Shown: positions 1 to 12,203 of the stretch, piece by piece
Position numbering within the stretch: position 1 is the first letter of the stretch
How the letters are laid out: each line of letters begins with the position of its first letter
Source: Hoplostethus atlanticus
Lineage: Eukaryota; Chordata; Actinopteri; Trachichthyiformes; Trachichthyidae
Direction: 5' to 3'
DNA: 64,000 nt
Assembly: GCA_034670405.1 (NCBI GenBank)
Contig: JAXDDX010000116.1
Location: 1,355,501-1,419,500 of the forward strand
Notes under the pieces: generated by a model
Seen by the model: the letters and a program-made list of their open reading frames with translations, nothing else
What the model was told of the DNA's origin: nothing
Databases searched by the model: none
Position numbers and translations under genes: made by a program

Positions 1-120
1 ATTACTGTAAACTCACAGAAACAAAAATAATTACAGTAAAATTATAGTGCAATGCAAAGTTCTCTCAAAAGATGTGTGCTTACCTGAGGTCTATTTATAG
101 TGCTAAGGCTCAGACTGATT

Positions 121-263
121 TAGATAGATAGATGTTCAGATAGATAGATGGATAGATGGATAGATGGATGGATGGATGGCTCTTTATTGTCCCAGAGGGG
201 AAATTGCAGTTTGCAGCAGTACAAAACAAGAGAGGCACACAACACTATACAATAAACAAATGC
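121..263 (-). repeat. LINE-type 3' tail with GATA/GATG repeat
   Basis: A (GATA)n/(GATG)n run to about 178 is followed by a segment starting CTCTTTATTGTCCCAGAGGGG. This arrangement resembles the 3' end, in reverse, of fish non-LTR elements, and a similar end lies near 39.7 kb. No coding part of the LINE is seen, so the call rests on the tail alone. Confidence 0.4.
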
Positions 264-264
264 C

Positions 265-297
265 ATCTATCTATCTATCTATCTATCTATGTATCTA

Positions 298-342
<45 letters not shown>
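265..342. repeat. (CTAT)n then (GT)21 microsatellite
   Basis: About nine CTAT units run into an uninterrupted (GT)21 tract at 301-342. The short open frames here, rich in Cys-Val or Ile-Tyr-Leu, come from the repeat. Confidence 0.95.
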
Positions 343-343
<1 letters not shown>

Positions 344-1977
344 GCTAATTTCAGGTATGTTTTGCATTTTCAATAGAAGTGTTTTCCCAATAATTGCAAG
401 AGATTTCAGTCTTGAAGTGTCTCATGTAAGAAACAGTGTGTAGTGTTTTGCAAGAAGTGTGTAGCAAAAAATGTGTTTGTAGTTTTGGTGCCTTTGTTCA
501 AGGCATGGTTAGAAAAGTTAAAGTTTTGATGCTTTTGTCTAAGCATTCACTTTTAGTGTGTAAGCAATTGGCAAAAACTGTAATTACCACATTACAGACT
601 GACATTGAGGTCAGAACAGACCTTTCAAAATGCATGAAGTATTGGGAAGCATCATGTGTCTTTGTGAATACACAGTACACTAGGCCAAACTGATAAGAGT
701 GCGGTGCTGAACGGACAGTGCCTCCAGTGGCAACACAACCACTTTGTGCTGCCCTGGTTTATAAACTGGAATCACACACGCACACATAAATTCATCGTAC
801 ATTATCTGATGATGGCATTGCTGATCGAAAGTCAATGCCAATTTAAAGCCATTTATGAGCAACACTGGATGTAAGTGTGAAGTCATGGCCGATATAGATG
901 TCACGGTGAACAATCTTACCATGATGTTGAATGTCTGAAACTGACAGCAACATCCGAGATATTCAAAGCCACAGCACCAACAACAGGTTTATACAAACAG
1001 ACTGTGGCTCTGTGTCGCAATACCATGGGACAGCCGCGACTCAACCCATTGGCCATGCCATTGTAAGCCAGCTGATTCAGCAGCTAACGCTACATGACTT
1101 CATCCCCAAAGTCATCGATAAGTTTGCCAAGAGGAAGAACCGCCGTGCCGCCTTTCTCTTCAAGTGAGCCCTCAGCTTTGGTGAGTGAAAGCATATTTAT
1201 CATCCTGCCTTTGTGGTGCTGGTCCGTGCATTGGCCATATTGTTGTGCTGGATCGATTGATATAGATGGTGACGAGTGTGTCCATGCTTATCTATTAAGG
1301 TTGTTGTCATAATGTTGTCATAGAATGGATCTGTATCCCTAAAAAGTTGTCTGTGCACTTCGTTGTGGCCTCAGTGGTGTTGACTGTTGAGCTCTTTGCT
1401 GTTCTCTTATGGCCCTGTAGGCCATAAGCGGCATGTTTGTTGGTTGTGTCGGCTTAAATATTGCATTCTTAATTTAGTCTCTCTCTCTCTCTCTCTCTCT
1501 GTATGTAGCCTAGCTATTGAAGTGGTTGGTGCCCCACCATTTTTTTTACATATAAAACACCACTTTCCGTGCGTACGCATGGTTTATACATTTGACCCCT
1601 GATGTCCACTACAGGGGACGTTCGATAAAAAATGAATACATAGAATGTTTCAAAAGAATTTCACTGGAGCATCTTTTTTTTTTTCATCCAAGAGACTTGA
1701 ACCATATATTAAAAAAAATACAAAAACCTTTTCTCTGCCCGGAAATATGAACATGAACACAGATCAGAATTGTACAAGCAGAGAAAAAACATTTTGCTCA
1801 GAGTCGTCGAAATAGGGGAGATCTCAATTTTGTGATCACCTTCATGTGATCTCCTAAAACCCCTTTAGGAGCTCTGGTGTGTCTGCTCAATGTCTGCTTT
1901 CATTGTTATTAGTTTCTATTCTTCCTGTTTTTCTTTTTTCTCTCAGCCACTTAATTGTACTCTGTGTCTTTTCTTAG
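343..1977. other. unassigned intergenic sequence
   Basis: I see no supported gene. A 78-codon open frame at 931-1167 ends in a basic stretch (residues RKNRRAAF) but has no family I recognise. A (CT)n run lies at about 1483-1500. Confidence 0.4.
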
Positions 1978-2187
1978 GTTCTGAACGGAGAGGTGTGTCA
2001 GTTTCCCCTGGAGGTGATGCTAAAACTAGGAGGAGAACCAGCATCAGTGTGACCCTGCTGGACTAGTACAAAATGGACCAGGAGCTGATCCTGGTGCTGG
2101 AGAGACCTGCCCCCTCCATGAACCTACTACATCCCGAAAGTGGTGGCTCCCTGCAGGAGCACAAGGCCAAGGTAGGAGGGTGAACGG

Positions 2188-2255
<68 letters not shown>

Positions 2256-2632
2256 ATGAAAGCAGTTCCTCAGAGCCCCCCCTCACCTCTTTCTCTCTTC
2301 CTCAGATCCTGTTAGAGATCCACTCACTCCAAAGGAGTACACCCCATCAGAGTGGTACATCCTACAGAGCTGGTCCGACCACAATGTGGCAGCTGGGGGT
2401 GTTACTGTATGGCATGTTGTCTGGATGCTACCCCTTCAGTACCAGGAGGGAGATCCTCCTCAGTAAACCTGTCATCAAGAAAAAGCTGTTCCAACATGGC
2501 ACACACTGTATTAAGCTTTGATCCCAGTCTTTCTCTCCAGATTGCCAGGATCTGTTGCAGAGCTGTCACACTAAGGATCCTGAAAGCCATCCCACCCTGG
2601 ACTCCCTGCTGCTCCACCCCTGGCTCAAATGA
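1978..2632 (+). pseudogene. PIM-like serine/threonine kinase pseudogene
   Basis: Three exon-like blocks match PIM-family kinases, which are much expanded in fish. Block 1 (1978-2171) follows a TTCTTAG acceptor and encodes LNGEVCQFPLEV and then MDQELILVLERPAP, before a GTAGGA donor. Block 2 (from 2306) contains YTPSEWY and, in another frame, WQLGVLLYGMLSGCYPF. Block 3 (2541-2632) encodes CQDLLQSCHTKDPESHPTL and ends LLHPWLK then TGA. Damage: an in-frame TGA at 2050, a TAG where the family has Trp just before MDQEL, a frameshift inside block 2, and complete loss of the part that should carry the HRD catalytic loop and DFG motif. It cannot encode an active kinase. The intron between blocks 1 and 2 is mostly a (TG)n repeat. 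PIM identity is from recalled family sequence, not a search. Confidence 0.85.
2189..2253. repeat. (TG)n microsatellite in pseudogene intron
   Basis: Uninterrupted TG dinucleotides for 65 bases, starting 16 bases after the donor site of the PIM-like block 1. Confidence 0.97.
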
Positions 2633-3687
2633 TCAGGCCCTTTGTGTCTCTTTCACTGAATCTGCTTGAGTCTTGCAGACAGGCTTTACCTTTGACCCCA
2701 GAGCAACATCAACATCTACAAAATTGCTGCAAAATAATAAAACTGACCCCCCCAACATTTGAACACATCCACATTTGAAGACATATTGTAGATGATTTTT
2801 CTGCAGTAGTGATGCATCTTTACAAATAAACCTCTAGTAGTTGCCAGTTTCCGAAATGCAGCAGCTGTCCAGCATCAGAAACTCCCTGTTATTCCAAGAC
2901 TAACAAGATGAGGACACCTGGTAGTGGAACCTTATTTACTGCAAATGTTAAATGTCAGGTTAATGGTCAGTCAGTATGTCTACTGACTGACCTGACAGCC
3001 TCATTCTGTCTGATCTGTCTTCTGATTGATTGACTGATTGATTCTAATTATTTAATAGACTTAGTAATGAAAGGGGTTGTTTAAACTAGATTTAACCATC
3101 CCTACATGTTACATATCAGATCATACTTGAGGGTTTTTACATTTTGCAGCAGAGTTCAAATAGACCTAAAAACATATAAAACAATTATTACACTTATTAC
3201 AATAGCTATTTATGTGGCAGTTTAAGACCAAATACAGAAGGCTGGCAATTTAGCTAGTAAAGGTTAAAAGAAAGCTAGCCAATGTGGATATGAGCAGGTA
3301 AACATATACAACTAAGTCGAACAAATTGACTGTGAAAGAAAGACACTATTGAATTCACAGTAGTGATATTCACATTTGATAGTAAAGACAGAAAAGTGCT
3401 AGACAGTACAGCAAAGCTACACCCCGTTAACTCTCTACTCCTGCCTTAGTCTCTTAACAGGTTAACGGGCCAGAATTACACATCACAGCACAATAAAACG
3501 ACTCGGTCTTGACGGCCGCTTTTCAGCGCCATCCCACCCGGCAGGCTTACCTCGGTCCCAGCAGGTCAGCTGCGGAGCACCAAGGCTTCCAGGATGCATA
3601 CAAGCTCCAACCCCGACTGGACAGCTCTTCCAGTTCTGCTCCCGGCTGCATCCTCTGGGAACAGGTTGGTCACCGTTGCTGGCGACC
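2633..3687. other. unassigned sequence
   Basis: AT-rich DNA without a frame or repeat that I can name. The part from about 3480 to 3690 is more GC-rich and precedes the Harbinger remnant. Confidence 0.4.
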
Positions 3688-5153
3688 AACACATTTATAA
3701 AGGTTGCTACGCACAAAAAAGTGGCGTTAACCGGGGTGAAATGTGCGTATGCATATTTTACCGCAAACGTCGGGATTTATAGAAAAATTCTATGCGGTAA
3801 AAGGTGTGCAGTTCTACGCATCCTTTCACCCATGCGTAGAGCTCACCGCAAAGTTTTTCAGACACGGGAATCAGCGACGCCCGATGGGGAGATCACAAAA
3901 TAAAGCTCAGTCCTCTTAAAAACATAGTTTTATAAGTGTGCTTTCACAGGGATTGTGGTCTGTTGTATCTGTTAAGCCACTACTTAAAACCTATTTTTAT
4001 ACAAAGGCATTCTCTTAACTCTTATTTTATTGATTATTTATTGATTATTATCCAGGATGAAGTGACTGAAGGGGCAATTTTTCATAAAATAAAACTCAGT
4101 GATTTAACCATGCAACAACCTCAGAAAGGCTAAATAACAACAACATGAGGCTACTGTTCAAAATCAAAGAATACATTTATTAATCAGAGACTCACATAAG
4201 AACGGAGCACTGCAGAGAATTTATGAACGATAACGATTCTCTGTCAAAATCAGCAGGGGGAGGCGCGTAGAAACAGCAGTTTGCGGCTTGCATCTCTCTC
4301 TCTCTCTCTCTCTCCACAATGGGGGGGAATGTATTTACCACCACGAAAAGCAAGCAGGCTGAGAAACCGAACTAAGTGACGTGTCTGTCTGTCTATCGAT
4401 CTCCTCAGCTCCGTTTCAGTGGGCTACTATGGACGCCCTAGCATACACCTATGGAAATATTTTTCTATAGATACATAAAGCTTAAACTGAGGGGGCAAAA
4501 ATACAACTGAGGGGCTAAGCATAGTTTACTCTCTCATATGTAGCTCCTTATGCTCAATGTTGTATAACTTAATAACTTAACTTAATCATTTTTAAATTGT
4601 TTTTATCATTTTGTTCATCGTCAGTTTGTCTACTATTTTTATTTTGTCTTCTAAAGCACTTTGTAACTTAAACTAAAGTTTATTTTTATTATTATTAAGG
4701 TGTGCCGGATTATTAGGGCTTGTGCTGTTCTCCACAATGTGGTACAGATGCCTCTACTGAGCCCCCAAACAGTACACCTTTACGGCGCTCAACCTCAGTG
4801 ATGAGGACCTTGATCTCGCACTCCGCAAATTTCGCCTTTCTTGTAGTTGCCGTCTCTCCGTCTTTCCCTCATTGATAGTCCAACAAAGGCTCCTTAACAA
4901 CGTCGGCATATTCATGACCTATTTTGCATTGACCATTTATGGATGATTGTGGGACGACACTGGGAGGAGTAGTGGGAGGAGTACACGAGCGCACAATTCT
5001 CCGCAGGTGGGTATTTATAAAGAGAAGACTGCGTACAGGTGTGCGCCGCACGGTTTTATAGATCTGAATATTTTCTTGCGTTAGTAGATTCTGAGGTTTG
5101 TGCGTACGCAATGTTTTAGGATGCAATCTACGCAAAGTTTTATAAATGAGGCC
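3688..5153 (+). mobile_element. decayed PIF/Harbinger-type DNA transposon
   Basis: The right end reads, in reverse, GGGCCTCATTTATAAAAC, an end seen on fish Harbinger-like elements. The left end has a worn match (ATTTATAAAGG at about 3695) followed by GCTACGCAC-type sub-terminal sequence that mirrors the right side. At 4703-4753 the + strand reads CRIIRACAVLHNVVQMP, which fits the C-terminal helix of HARBI1-like DDE transposases. The rest of the transposase is gone or unreadable. A (CT)n run lies at about 4292-4313. The left boundary is approximate. Confidence 0.6.
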
Positions 5154-6489
5154 CCTGGTCTCGCTAGCTCTCCGCTATGTTTTGCCTGAGCGAAGCACTA
5201 GCCAAGCCAACACCACTGCAAGCACCGTGCTAGGCTAGCTAGCAACCCATGCTAGCCTTGCCTAGATCTACACACTCTGATACCAATCAACCAATGGGAG
5301 TAAGGGAACACCATGACCAGCTCTGATGGACCGCCCCCTCATTATCAGGGACAGGGAAATACAGAAATATATAAATAGGGAAAAGAATATATACTGAAAT
5401 GCATATCTAAGGAAATAGATAAAAAGAGACATTTAGAAATACAGAATTAAATTAAATTCTCATGAGACAATAAATAAATAGGACAAAATATACAAAAATA
5501 TACATTTATACCAGATACCAGATCTATTTATTTATTACTGTGTACATTCATGCATTATTTTATTTATTTCTATATACAGTATATATACTGATTAGTTGAT
5601 TTTATTTATTTATTTATTCATACATTAATTAACTTATTAATGCTAATGCCATAGTTTACTAGGCCATTTACAAATGCACTTATAAACTTCGAATTTATAA
5701 TTGTATTTACCAATGTTACATTACCTGTTGTGAGATGACGGCTCTTCCTGCCTTACCAATGGCTTACAATGGCTTATTGGTCTTCACAAAGGCGAGTAAA
5801 GTACTAATGGCTTACTACAGTTTTGTTAGGCATTTGTTCATGTGTTCATGTTAGATAACACTTTACCAACTAGATTTGCAGTACCTATTCTAAAGTCGTC
5901 ACTATTCCTGCCTCACCGATGGCTTACGAGTGTTTGTAAAGCATTACTTCTATTTTCAGGGGCAGAACTAATGTTTTTTTTAGAGCTGTACAGCCGCAAC
6001 ACAGTCATGGAGGATTGATATTCCATCCATGACTGTATCAATTTAGCAGAGGTTAGAGCCCCTGGCATGCCATGCAGAAAAATAGCAGAGAAGTTCTGGC
6101 ATAGGGAGAACATAAAATAATGCAGCCTTTACAAATGCATTAGTAAATAGCTTAGTAAGCATGAACAGTTTTTTTTAGGGTTTATCATCATTAATGTATT
6201 TACTAACATTTGTTAAGGGAACCTTATTATAATGTGTTACCCATTATAACTTATTTCTAACTTTCGCACAAGCTTGGTGTCTGTAATAACTCAGGATCTG
6301 CGCATGCGAAATAAAATAAAATACATTCACTTTTACACTTATTATCAGAGGACAAAATTGTACAGAAGTCATTACAATGCATGCTAAAATAGATAGTACA
6401 CATAATGCATTAACGTGTTCAACTTAGATTATGTGTTCTTTCATGCAAATAATGCATGGATGCAAGGAGCATTTTAGAAAATACACATA
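5154..6489. other. unassigned, repeat-like AT-rich sequence
   Basis: No gene found. The stretch at 5640-6245 has repeated phrases (ACCAATGGCTTAC, TTACTAACATTTGTTAAGG, ATTATAATGTGTTACCC) that resemble the end of a dispersed fish repeat, but no matching second end was found. Confidence 0.35.
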
Positions 6490-7559
6490 CAGACGGGTGA
6501 CAAATTAAAGGAAAAACCTGAATAAATGAGTGGAGAAACGCAGATGTGTTCCATACAGGTGCACTGCATGACACAATTAAGCAATTAACATCCAATCATG
6601 CTCTGTGGCATGTATAAAAATGCTGTGAAGGCCCAGTTGACCTCGATTTTGGATCAAGATGGCAAGAGGAAAAGATCTAAATGATCTTTTCCCAGATGGC
6701 AGGAGCTTCAGTTACAAAGACTGCTCAACTGGCTAGTGTTTCAGTAGGAACAGTGACTAAAGTGACACCTGCATTTACGTAGATCTATGGGAAAGACATC
6801 AGTAAATAGGGTCGGAAATTGTGATCGAAAGCGCACAATCGATGACTGTGATGCGTGATGCATTAGTGTGATGTGTAAGGAAAACAGAGGAGCAACTCTT
6901 CCTCAGGTGACTGAGAATGTCAATGCAGGACGTGATCAGACTGTCAGCAAGAACAGTCCATCAACAACTACATAGAGAGTGATATTATAGTAGGGTTGCA
7001 AATATGAATGCACATTTTAGAGTTCAGTGGTGCAAAAACTATAGGCACTGTTCTACAGAGAGAGAACGGTACACGCCTGAATGCTTGACCCCTACAGTGA
7101 GGGGGTCTGGTGGCTCTGTTATGCTGTGGGGGGCATTTTCCTGGCATGGTTTGGGTCCACTTGTCCCCTTAGAGGGAAGGGTCACTGCAAATCAATACAA
7201 AGTTATTCTGAGTGATCACCTTTATCCTATGATGAAACATTTCTATCCTGATGTGAGTGGTCTCTTCCAGGATGATTTCCCCCATCCACAGGGCACAAGG
7301 GGTCACTGAATGGTTTGATGAGTATGGCAATGATGTGAATCATATGTTATGGCCTTCGCAGTCTTCTTGCTCTCCACCATCATCATCAAAACACCAAATG
7401 AGGGAATATCTTTTGGAAGAATGGTGTTCCATCCCTCCAGTAGAGAGACTTGGAGAATCTATGCCAAGGTGCATTGAAAGTGTTCTGGCGGCTCGTGGTG
7501 GCCCAACACCTTACTAAGACACTTTATGTTGGTTTTTCCTTTCATTTGTCACCCTTCTG
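6490..7559 (+). mobile_element. Tc1-like transposon, internally deleted
   Basis: The ends form a near-perfect inverted repeat of about 29 bp: CAGACGGGTGACAAATTAAA on the left and, in reverse, CAGAAGGGTGACAAATGAAA on the right. Both ends are flanked by the dinucleotide TA (6488-6489 and 7560-7561), the expected target duplication. At 1,070 bp it is shorter than the usual ~1.6 kb. The transposase inside is broken, so the copy is dead. Confidence 0.93.
6660..7517 (+). pseudogene. Tc1 transposase remnant
   Basis: A start MARGKDLNDLF fits the N-terminus of fish Tc1 transposases, followed in another frame by ASVTKTAQLASVSVGTVTK of the helix-turn-helix DNA-binding part. From 7004 the catalytic region is readable: GGSVMLWGAFSWHGLGPL and then FQDD, which carries the second catalytic Asp of the DDE triad. 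A frameshift follows, and PIHRAQGVTEWFDEYGNDVN continues in the next frame. The middle of the protein is deleted, and the usual SPDLNPIEHLW region is damaged. Confidence 0.9.
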
Positions 7560-7561
7560 TA

Positions 7562-8654
7562 CAATTGTGATTCAAAAAAATAAAACCACAACAGGAAAAA
7601 TGGCCAGTTGTTTTGATATTGTGTTCTACTCTAATGATTGTTACTTGTTTTGAAGTGCAGTGGTTGACTGAATGGTTGCCCTACTTTCAATGCATATGCA
7701 TAATTGTGGTTGAATTGCATATATTTAAAAAGTTTTTTTTTTTTATAACAAACGTAAAAAATCCAATAAAAAAACCCTGATGAAATTGTTGTTTGAGTGC
7801 CAAAAGAGCTGGCTCTTATAGGTGAGCGTGGGATCCAAATCCCTGAAAAGAGCCCAAAGAGACTGAATGCCCGTCACTTATGCATAGGCACCAGCAACAG
7901 TGGCAGCAGGGTGGAGCAGCAGCTAGAGAATGAGGAAGTGAGTTTGACAGCATAAATAAACTCAGTTGACTCATCAGATGATCAGTTGTCTGCGTGAACC
8001 AACTTCACAGACCTCGAACATCCAAACCATGTTTCCAAAAAGAAGGTGAATACAGAATATTTTTCTGGACTTCAAATATATTCACAGTATGGCAAGGTGA
8101 CCTGCCATACTGTGGGTTATTCTTGTAACCTGAAGAAATTGTTATTTTTTTGGAATTTTCTTAAAACAGTACATTGTCTGTAAGTCATATCATTGTCACC
8201 ATATCAGTGTATCACTTTTGACAGTATCAATGATCCAGTACCAGTGACGCGTAACCATAGAGAGAATCAAATAAGGAGTGCGACGTCAATGAACCTACCT
8301 CCTAACTTCAGAAACTCCAGGTACCGGCTCTGCAGCATTCCTCACACACCATACTCTTCACAGCCATGATACAGTACATAACATTTTGAGTCAATGCATG
8401 TGTTAGAGCTGTTAATGTACTAACTTTCCATTAAAGGTGCAATAAGTAAGATTACTACTGTCCAATAGCACAAATTCACCATAATATACTGTATATCCAG
8501 GGGGTTAATAGTGTTGTTGATCAATTTGTCAGGCGTTGAGATTCATGGATTTCAAAATAAATTACTTTCCAGCCCATTTTGAACAACCCCCAGTATAATG
8601 ATATATTATTATTGTTATTATTATTATTATTGATGTTGCTGCAATTCCTTGGTT
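7562..8654. other. unassigned sequence
   Basis: Nothing I recognise beyond short A/T runs and a (TTA)n tract at about 8607-8629. Confidence 0.4.
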
Positions 8655-9115
8655 GCTTGGTTGAGATATCGCATTTGACTGTAAGGGCCTTTTTGGCCTA
8701 GTGGTGCCACTATGTTGAGCCAATCAGTTTTATGTTGAAAATGTCTGATCTTAGTGTAAAGATGCATCATTGCCTCAAGGTTTCACGTCACGTCAAAATC
8801 AGGCCCGTAGTGTCTGAGATAACACGTATGACGTTGTGGCGCTATGTTGGGTCAATAAGTTTTATTTTCAAATTGCCAGATCGCAGAGTAATGATTATTA
8901 TCAGAGTATTATACCTCCAAGTTTCGTCACAATCGGAGCCAGCGGTGTCTGAGATATCGTGCGTGAAACATTAGAGCTTTTTAGCCTGTAGGTGGCGCTA
9001 TATTGGGATGATCAGTTTTATTTTGTAAATGCTGGATCTCAGTGTAAAGATGCATAATTTCTCCAAGGCTCATCAAAATTGGGCCAATGGTGTATGTGAA
9101 GCTTAGGGCCTTTTT
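8655..9115. repeat. degenerate ~135-bp tandem repeat
   Basis: Three and a half diverged units share the landmarks GTCTGAGATA (about 8812 and 8946), GGCGCTAT..TTGGG, CAGTTTTATTTT and GTGTAAAGATGCAT. Unit length from the landmarks is about 134-150 bp. Confidence 0.75.
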
Positions 9116-9951
9116 GCAGACTTTAGTTCGTAGACCCTTCGTGTGTATCGTGTGTGGATGAATTAAATGTTTTGGTAAAGAATGTCTCAATAGAGCAAAT
9201 AGGATAGGATAATACTGCACATTGTCTTAAACCTTACTTTATTCAAATTATAACAACTTATTCATTTTGATTATAACAATATGCAACACCTTAATGTGTA
9301 GTCATTCTGCTAGAGGTACGCCTACCCATCATATGAAGTTGTGTGAAAATGTAGGAAATTAGTTTTAAATGGCCAAATATTTTAGGGAGGGCCCCCAGCC
9401 CCCCGCTGCAATTCTGTCTCCCCCACCTTTCACTACATGGTTACACCCTTGCAATAGAACCCTGTCTGAGGACTTCAGGTTGTGATCTGGCTCATCTGAG
9501 GTTAAACAGTCTGTGATATTGCTGGATGCCAGACCATCCCTGTCTCAAAAGTGACCTGTGATATGTTAGAATCAATTCTGAAACTAACAGGTAACCGTAG
9601 TGAATCCTCTATCTGCATTCACTGCTCTAGATTCAAGATTCAAGATTCAAGAACTTTATTTGTCACATACACACATGGGGTGTGCAGTGAAATGAAAAAG
9701 TGGCAATGCTCAACAGGAATGTGCAAAGGGCAACAGTACACAGTATTTACAATAAAAAACCAACAACAATATTTACAGTATTACAGTAAGAGCTCTTATA
9801 TAAAAAAACAACACAATATTTACAGTATTACAGTAAGAGCTCTTATATAAAAAAAACAACACAATATTTACAGTAAGAGCACTATAAAAATATAGTAATA
9901 TGAGAAATTGTATGTATGTAATATAATATAAATTATGTGTAGTCGTTACCT

Positions 9952-9954
<3 letters not shown>

Positions 9955-9991
<37 letters not shown>
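9955..9991. repeat. (TG)n microsatellite
   Basis: Uninterrupted dinucleotide run inside the LINE 3' region. The sister copy at 35.7 kb has only a short TG run at the same place, so this one expanded after insertion. Confidence 0.9.
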
Positions 9992-9993
<2 letters not shown>

Positions 9994-9995
9994 AT

Positions 9996-10391
9996 AAGAG
10001 GGGCAGTGTGTGTGTCTTGGTGGGGGCCCTGGTGAGGTCGGAGTTCAGTCCTGATGGCCTGAGGAAAGAAACTCCGTCTCAGTCTCTCTGTTTTGGCAGC
10101 GTGACTACGGAGGCGCTTGCCTGACCGCAGCAGCTGAAACAGTCCGTTGTTAGGGTGGTGAGGATCCTTCATGATCCTACAGGCTCTGGTTCTGCACCTC
10201 CTGGTGTATAAGTCCTGCAGGGTGGGGAGTGTAGTTCCAATAGTGCGTTCAGCCGAACGCACTACTCTCTGCAGAGCCTTCCTATCCTGAGCGGAGCTGT
10301 TGCCAAACCAGGCAGTGATGCTTCCTGTCAGGATGCTCTCTACAGCTCCAGAGTAGAAGGACTGAAGGATCCTCCGAGAGACTTTAATCAA
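9996..10391 (-). pseudogene. LINE ORF C-terminal fragment
   Basis: The minus frame encodes LQSFYSGAVESILTGSITAW, then KALQRVVRSAERTIG, LQDLYTRRCRTRA and the end RSFFPQAIR. This pattern is typical of the region after the reverse transcriptase domain in fish LINEs. There is no upstream polymerase, which fits 5' truncation during insertion. The last codons run into a (CA)n/(TG)n tract and are repeat-derived. Confidence 0.8.
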
Positions 10392-11365
10392 TCATTTTAT
10401 CATTTCTCTGATGCCTACTTTTCAGGCCTGAAATTCCTCAACTTCTTCCTCTTCCACCACTACGTGGAGTGACTGTACCTATGCAGGACTGGACGACTGG
10501 AGCTGAAGTACGTTCATGCGACTGGTCTGACTGAACTGCAAGGTCGCGGACAACCATGGACAGAATGGAGCACCATCCATTCAGCCGGTACCTCGGCGGA
10601 GGGTAGTGGGGATCTTTACAGCACTGTACTTACAGTACAGTAGTATTATTATATTACATTATGACAGTTAATATAGTGGGCAATAAGGTAGGGTGTTTGT
10701 GTCTGTATATGGCTTCCCACTCTATATACATTTATTTACTTATATGACATCAATCTTGCACTTAATATGTGTACAGCTAATATTTCCTCTCAGACATACA
10801 TTTGCTGCGATTACATGACGTCAGTCTTACATTTATCATATTTTGCTTGTGCTTGTTTTTGTATGTAATACTTAATAATACTTAATAATTATGTAATAAT
10901 TGTAATGTAATATTTCACACTTTCTCACATCAATACTTCACACTAAAATTGAAATGTTTTACAGAGTATGTTGATTAGTATTGTTATTACAAAACACCAA
11001 TCGTGCATCCCAATAGTCTATGTTGTGCTAGATAAGATAAAATTGTGTTCATCACACATCTTTCTTTCAGTATAAAAGCCCCATAAACAATCACTGACAT
11101 TAGAGTGAACTGCTCTTTCCATGAAACAGGCTGACCAGGTGACTCCAGGTGAAAGCTGTGATTCCTTATTGATTTCACCTATTAACAGGGTCCTTGTGGA
11201 TTTGTGGCACGAAATTCATTTTGTGAATACATTTTTTGAAACACGGCACGCATTTCGTGGACCTAAAAGGTTTCCATATGTATAATGCCTTCACTGGCCT
11301 ATTTTCACTGGCCATTTTCTACCAGTAGATGGCGCATAGGTGCTGCAGAAAGCTCGGCACACTCT
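10392..11365. other. unassigned sequence with one exon-like block
   Basis: Right after the LINE breakpoint, a CCTACTTTTCAG acceptor-like site is followed by a frame reading LKFLNFFLFHHYVE and a stop (to about 10470). It could be the last exon of an unidentified gene, or chance. The rest is AT-rich without recognisable content. Confidence 0.3.
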
Positions 11366-11367
11366 TA

Positions 11368-12203
11368 CAGTTATTTACAGTCCCTAACACCCGTTTGTCC
11401 AATCTGTAGTCACATTTTCAAAACTCTAAACACAATTAGCGCAACATCCGTCAGGTGTGGACCATACCATTAACACAATTCATGTTGTTTTCACACAATA
11501 AGCAGTCAATTAACACGTTTCTAAAATGCTTAGATTTTCCTTTACATACAAGCTTACCCAATACCAAAATTATGGATCTTTCTTGTCTTATTTACAAATG
11601 CTTGCAACACAGCATGCCAGAAATGAAAACCTAATGTTCAAAACCTTAAATACAGTATAAAGCCTCTACGTCTGCAACAACAGCAGCTCAAAAGCTTTAT
11701 TGAAACAGCTGATAAGCATTTCTGAATGAACAGATCACTGAAACATTGAGAAATAGCTGATTTAAGTTGTGTAAAATAGACCAAACACAGAGTTTGAATG
11801 AAACAGTTGTACACAGTTCCTTTTGAAAGGAACAGTGAGCGGGTCACCAGCACCGGCACCAATACATCCAGGTATGGTGTCTATCCAATATGTCTTGTTC
11901 TATAGTGAGTTTTACACTATGCTACTCTACATGTAAACATGGGTTACAGTACATACAGTAGGACATACTGAAAAGTATTTACACATACTGTGTTTACACA
12001 TATTGTGCATGCCAAGCGTTTCTATCCAAGGTGCATAGCGAGAGACGACATAAAATGATGTGGACGAGAACATGTGGCCAAATGCTGAAGATCGTATAGA
12101 TTACAGTTTGGTCCACAACAGACGGATGTTGTGCTAAATGTGTTTAGAGTTTTGAAAATGTGACTACAGATTGGACAAAAGGATGTTAGCGACTAAAAAA
12201 CTG
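11368..12203. repeat. 836-bp subunit with long inverted ends
   Basis: Left end CAGTTATTTACAGTCCCTAA pairs with a right end that reads in reverse CAGTTTTTTAGTCGCTAACA. The match runs on through a shared block around AATCTGTAGTCACATTTTC to GTGTGGACCA. TA dinucleotides flank both ends (11366-11367, 12204-12205). This is probably a complete non-autonomous element. Confidence 0.7.

Larger units (their letters stand above)
9640..10391 (-). mobile_element. 5'-truncated LINE, 3' end with coding remnant
   Basis: Read on the minus strand, this is the C-terminal end of a non-LTR retrotransposon ORF followed by its 3' UTR, ending in short ATTCAAG repeats (9634-9650). The same UTR recurs at 35458-35744. 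Lineage within the CR1/L2/Rex-like LINEs is uncertain. Confidence 0.75.
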
